From assembly GCA_900321915.1 (NCBI GenBank), contig ONXW01000094.1, forward strand, positions 1 to 7,624: DNA of 7,624 bases, in the 5' to 3' direction. Positions 5,848 through 7,624 of this stretch are shown here, in pieces (the stretch's first letter is position 1; each line of letters starts with the position of its first letter). The stretch is from an uncultured Eubacteriales bacterium. GTDB taxonomy: Bacteria > Bacillota > Clostridia > Lachnospirales > Lachnospiraceae. Position numbers and translations under genes: made by a program. The notes under the pieces are model-generated. The model worked only from the letters and a program-made list of their open reading frames with translations, made no database searches and was not told the DNA's origin.

Positions 5848-6582
5848 ATGCTGGATAAATTCGAGATGAAGATGGATGCCTATCTTCCGCTGCGGGACGT
5901 GGTGTTTCAGACTCTCCGGCAGGCCATTCTCCGGGAAGACCTGGCGCCGGGGGAGCGCCTGATGGAGATCCCCCTGGCAAATAAACTCGGCGTGAGCCGC
6001 ACACCCCTCCGCGAAGCGATACGCATGCTGGAGCAGGAGGGGCTGGTGATGATGATTCCCCGCAGGGGCGCCCAGGTGGCCGGCATTTCGGAGAAAAGCC
6101 TGCGGGACGTCCTGGAGGTGCGGCGGAGCCTGGAAAAGCTGGCGATTGAGCTTGCCTGCGAGAGGATGACGGAAGAGGACCTCCGCAGGCTTGAAGAGGC
6201 GGAAGAGGAATTCGGAAAAGCGGTCCGGGGAGGAGACGCCCTGCGGATTGCGGAGAGCGACGAGAGCTTCCACGATGTAATATACAGCGGAACCGGAAAC
6301 ACGAAGCTGGTGCAGATGCTGAATAACCTGCGGGAACAGATGTACCGTTACCGCCTGGAGCATATCAAAGATGAGAAGTCAAGGCTTTCCCTGATGGAGG
6401 AACACGTCAGGATGATGGAAGCGCTCAGGAACCGGGATGTGGACCTGGCCAAGAAGGCCGCGGGAGAGCATATCCTGAACCAGGAGGAGAATGTGCTCCG
6501 GAACCTGCGGGAGCAGGAAGATAACGGGCCGGAGGAGCAGAAAAAGACGCGGAAAAAGACTTCCCGTGCAGGAGGAGTGTAA
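5848..6582 (+). CDS. GntR family transcriptional regulator, FCD (FadR-type) subfamily
   Basis: A 244-residue regulator. Residues about 12-77 form the GntR winged helix: LRDVVFQTLRQAILREDLAPGERL, then LANKLGVSRTPLREAIRMLEQEGLV with the recognition helix, then a basic wing at PRRGAQV. The rest is an all-helical FCD effector domain with the four expected metal ligands: Asp138 and His142 (DxxxH in SDESFHD), His186 (EEHVRMM) and His208 (GEHIL). FCD proteins with this set bind Zn or Ni and often a carboxylic acid. A lysine- and glutamate-rich tail (about 222-244) is longer than usual and probably disordered. AAAGGAGA at 5833-5840 lies 7 nt before the ATG. The gene sits between ispE and a zinc-ribbon membrane protein in one unit, so autoregulation is likely. 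The effector is unknown; a link to MEP intermediates would be speculation. Confidence 0.95.
   Translation: MLDKFEMKMDAYLPLRDVVFQTLRQAILREDLAPGERLMEIPLANKLGVSRTPLREAIRMLEQEGLVMMIPRRGAQVAGISEKSLRDVLEVRRSLEKLAIELACERMTEEDLRRLEEAEEEFGKAVRGGDALRIAESDESFHDVIYSGTGNTKLVQMLNNLREQMYRYRLEHIKDEKSRLSLMEEHVRMMEALRNRDVDLAKKAAGEHILNQEENVLRNLREQEDNGPEEQKKTRKKTSRAGGV
6571..6577 (+). promoter_or_regulatory. Ribosome binding site embedded in the 3' end of the GntR gene
   Basis: GGAGGAG lies within the last codons of the regulator gene, 7 nt before ATG 6585. Ribosomes finishing the regulator would uncover or directly use it, so the two proteins are probably translationally coupled. Confidence 0.85.
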
Positions 6583-6584
6583 CC

Positions 6585-7451
6585 ATGTTTTGTCCAAGAT
6601 GCGGAAAAGAGATTCCGGGAGGCGCCAGGTTCTGCACCTCCTGCGGCTGGAGGGTGCCGGAGCCTGAAAGACCCCGCGCGCAGACGCCCGCCGGAAACGG
6701 CCGGATGCCCCGCCGGGAAATGCCTGCGGGAGGCGGTCAGATGCCCCGCCGGGAAATGCCTGCGGCGGGTTCCGGGAAAATGCCCCCGAAGAAGGGCGGC
6801 CCGGGGAAATGGATCGCCCTTTTCCTGGCCATCGCGCTGGGAGGCGGCGCCCTGTTTACCGGGGGGATCCTGGCGGTGAAGCACTTCCGGGACGCGGACA
6901 CGGCCGTGGAAGAAGAGGAAAAGGAGACTGCCGGCGCACAGGCGGCGGAAGGAAAAAAGAAAGAGGGCGGCGGTTCCGTGTCGGCCGATGCGGGAAAAGT
7001 CGCTGAAATGAGCGAGGAAGAGTTTTATGCCGTGCTGGAAGAGAAATACGGGGCGCTCCTGGAGGAGGAGACGCCCGGTCCCGGTGAGGGGAGCCTTTAC
7101 GCTGCCCTGGAGGAAGTGACGGAGATCAAGTACAGCGAGCCCGCCGCATTTCCCGCGGAGGCGGAGGTGACAGTCACAGGCCCGGACATGTACGCCATGC
7201 TTTCCGGGATGGATATCGAAAGCTTCGGAGATGAGGAGGCCTTCCGGCAGGAGGTGCTCAGGAAGATATCCGCGGGGGAATACGAGAAGAAAACCGTAAC
7301 TGTGACGGCAGAGCTGGAGGGGCCCGATCTGTGGGCGGCGGAAGACTATGAGCTTCTGGACGCCCTCTACGGCGGTACGCTCCGGTTTTACCGGGAGAAA
7401 TCGGCGGAAGAGTTCCGGGACATTGCGGAGAAAGTCGGAGGGACGGAATGA
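6585..7451 (+). CDS. Zinc-ribbon membrane protein with extracellular C-terminal domain, function unknown
   Basis: A 288-residue protein of unknown function. The N-terminus is a zinc ribbon, CPRC-x10-CTSC (Cys3, 6, 17, 20). A basic, Pro/Met/Arg-rich linker follows with two near-identical 12-residue units (RMPRREMPAGGG and QMPRREMPAAGS, 40-63) and a third degenerate one. A single membrane segment spans about 76-98, preceded by KKGGPGK, so the positive-inside rule puts the zinc ribbon in the cytosol and the C-terminus outside. The outer part has an acidic, low-complexity stalk (about 104-140) and then a folded-looking domain (about 141-288) with alternating strands such as AEVTVTGPDMYAML and KTVTVTAELEGPDLWA. 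This layout is common among Clostridia zinc-ribbon proteins but I know of no assigned role. The gene starts 2 nt after the regulator and overlaps the next gene by 4 nt. A sensor or envelope scaffold is possible; this is inference. Confidence 0.85.
   Translation: MFCPRCGKEIPGGARFCTSCGWRVPEPERPRAQTPAGNGRMPRREMPAGGGQMPRREMPAAGSGKMPPKKGGPGKWIALFLAIALGGGALFTGGILAVKHFRDADTAVEEEEKETAGAQAAEGKKKEGGGSVSADAGKVAEMSEEEFYAVLEEKYGALLEEETPGPGEGSLYAALEEVTEIKYSEPAAFPAEAEVTVTGPDMYAMLSGMDIESFGDEEAFRQEVLRKISAGEYEKKTVTVTAELEGPDLWAAEDYELLDALYGGTLRFYREKSAEEFRDIAEKVGGTE
6704..6765 (+). repeat. Direct 26-bp repeat, 36-bp period, within the zinc-ribbon gene
   Basis: Bases 6704-6729 and 6740-6765 are identical. The 36-bp period keeps the reading frame and encodes the repeated 12-residue MPRREMPA units in the cytosolic linker. 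A third diverged unit (KMPPKKG) follows. Identity at the DNA level suggests recent duplication or slippage, so copy number may vary among strains. Confidence 0.85.
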
Positions 7452-7624
7452 AAAAGTATAACATCAGAAAACAGATCCTGTCCCTTGTCCTGGGAGCACT
7501 TCTCGCAGCCACGCCCATCTTCACTGCTTACGCCGGCGAGCCGGATATCCCCATAGGGGAGGATATTTCCGATTATGATCCGGAAACGGACGGCTATTAC
7601 GCCCTCCTTCCCATCAGGTATGAA
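7448..7624 (+). CDS. Secreted or surface protein, N-terminal 59 residues, 3' end outside the window
   Basis: The frame starts at ATG 7448, overlapping the previous stop in an ATGA junction, with GGAGGGA at 7437-7443 just upstream. It is open to the right edge. Residues 1-29 form a classical signal peptide: basic start MKKYNIRKQ, hydrophobic core ILSLVLGALLAATPIF, and a likely signal peptidase I site TAYA|GE after Ala29. There is no lipobox cysteine, so it is not a lipoprotein. The mature start is acidic (EPDIPIGEDISDYDPETDG) and shows no family I recognise. Close coupling to the zinc-ribbon membrane protein, whose C-terminal domain is also predicted to be outside the cell, suggests the two act together at the envelope; this is inferred from position only. 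Confidence 0.82.
   Translation, partial: MKKYNIRKQILSLVLGALLAATPIFTAYAGEPDIPIGEDISDYDPETDGYYALLPIRYE

Overview
The window is a gene-dense, GC-rich stretch with every supported gene on the + strand. It has near-zero spacing, strong GGAGG-type ribosome binding sites, MEP-pathway isoprenoid synthesis (ispE), a YhaN/YhaO-like nuclease-ATPase pair, and a zinc-ribbon/single-TM protein with a long extracellular part. Together these suggest a Gram-positive Clostridia chromosome, most likely a high-GC member of Lachnospiraceae. That placement is inference from protein style, not from a marker gene.

Bases 1-4771 look like the tail of one transcription unit. It holds the 3' part of an SbcD/YhaO-like metallophosphoesterase, a 897-residue SbcC/YhaN-like ATPase with a transmembrane hairpin in the middle of its coiled coil, a cyclophilin-type prolyl isomerase, and a GNAT acetyltransferase with an extra N-terminal domain. 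Gaps are 25 nt or less. I saw no promoter or terminator inside this block.

Bases 4772-4892 are the only real intergenic region. It is unusually structured: a perfect 16-bp palindrome, a good sigma-A-type promoter whose -35 lies in that palindrome, a TGTATACA palindrome next to the -10 that resembles GntR-family operators, a run of 7-bp tandem units, and a potential leader hairpin just before the ispE ribosome binding site.

Bases 4893-7624 form a second unit: ispE, a GntR/FCD regulator with an intact metal site, a zinc-ribbon membrane protein, and the first 59 codons of a secreted protein. The last three are tightly packed (19-nt gap, 2-nt gap, 4-nt ATGA overlap), which implies coupled translation. 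The regulator may control its own operon through the TGTATACA site.

No mobile element, CRISPR array, tRNA or rRNA was seen. The least understood parts are the membrane-embedded YhaN-like ATPase, the structured promoter region, and the zinc-ribbon/secreted protein pair. I do not see a clearly new multi-gene system; these are the best candidates for something undescribed.
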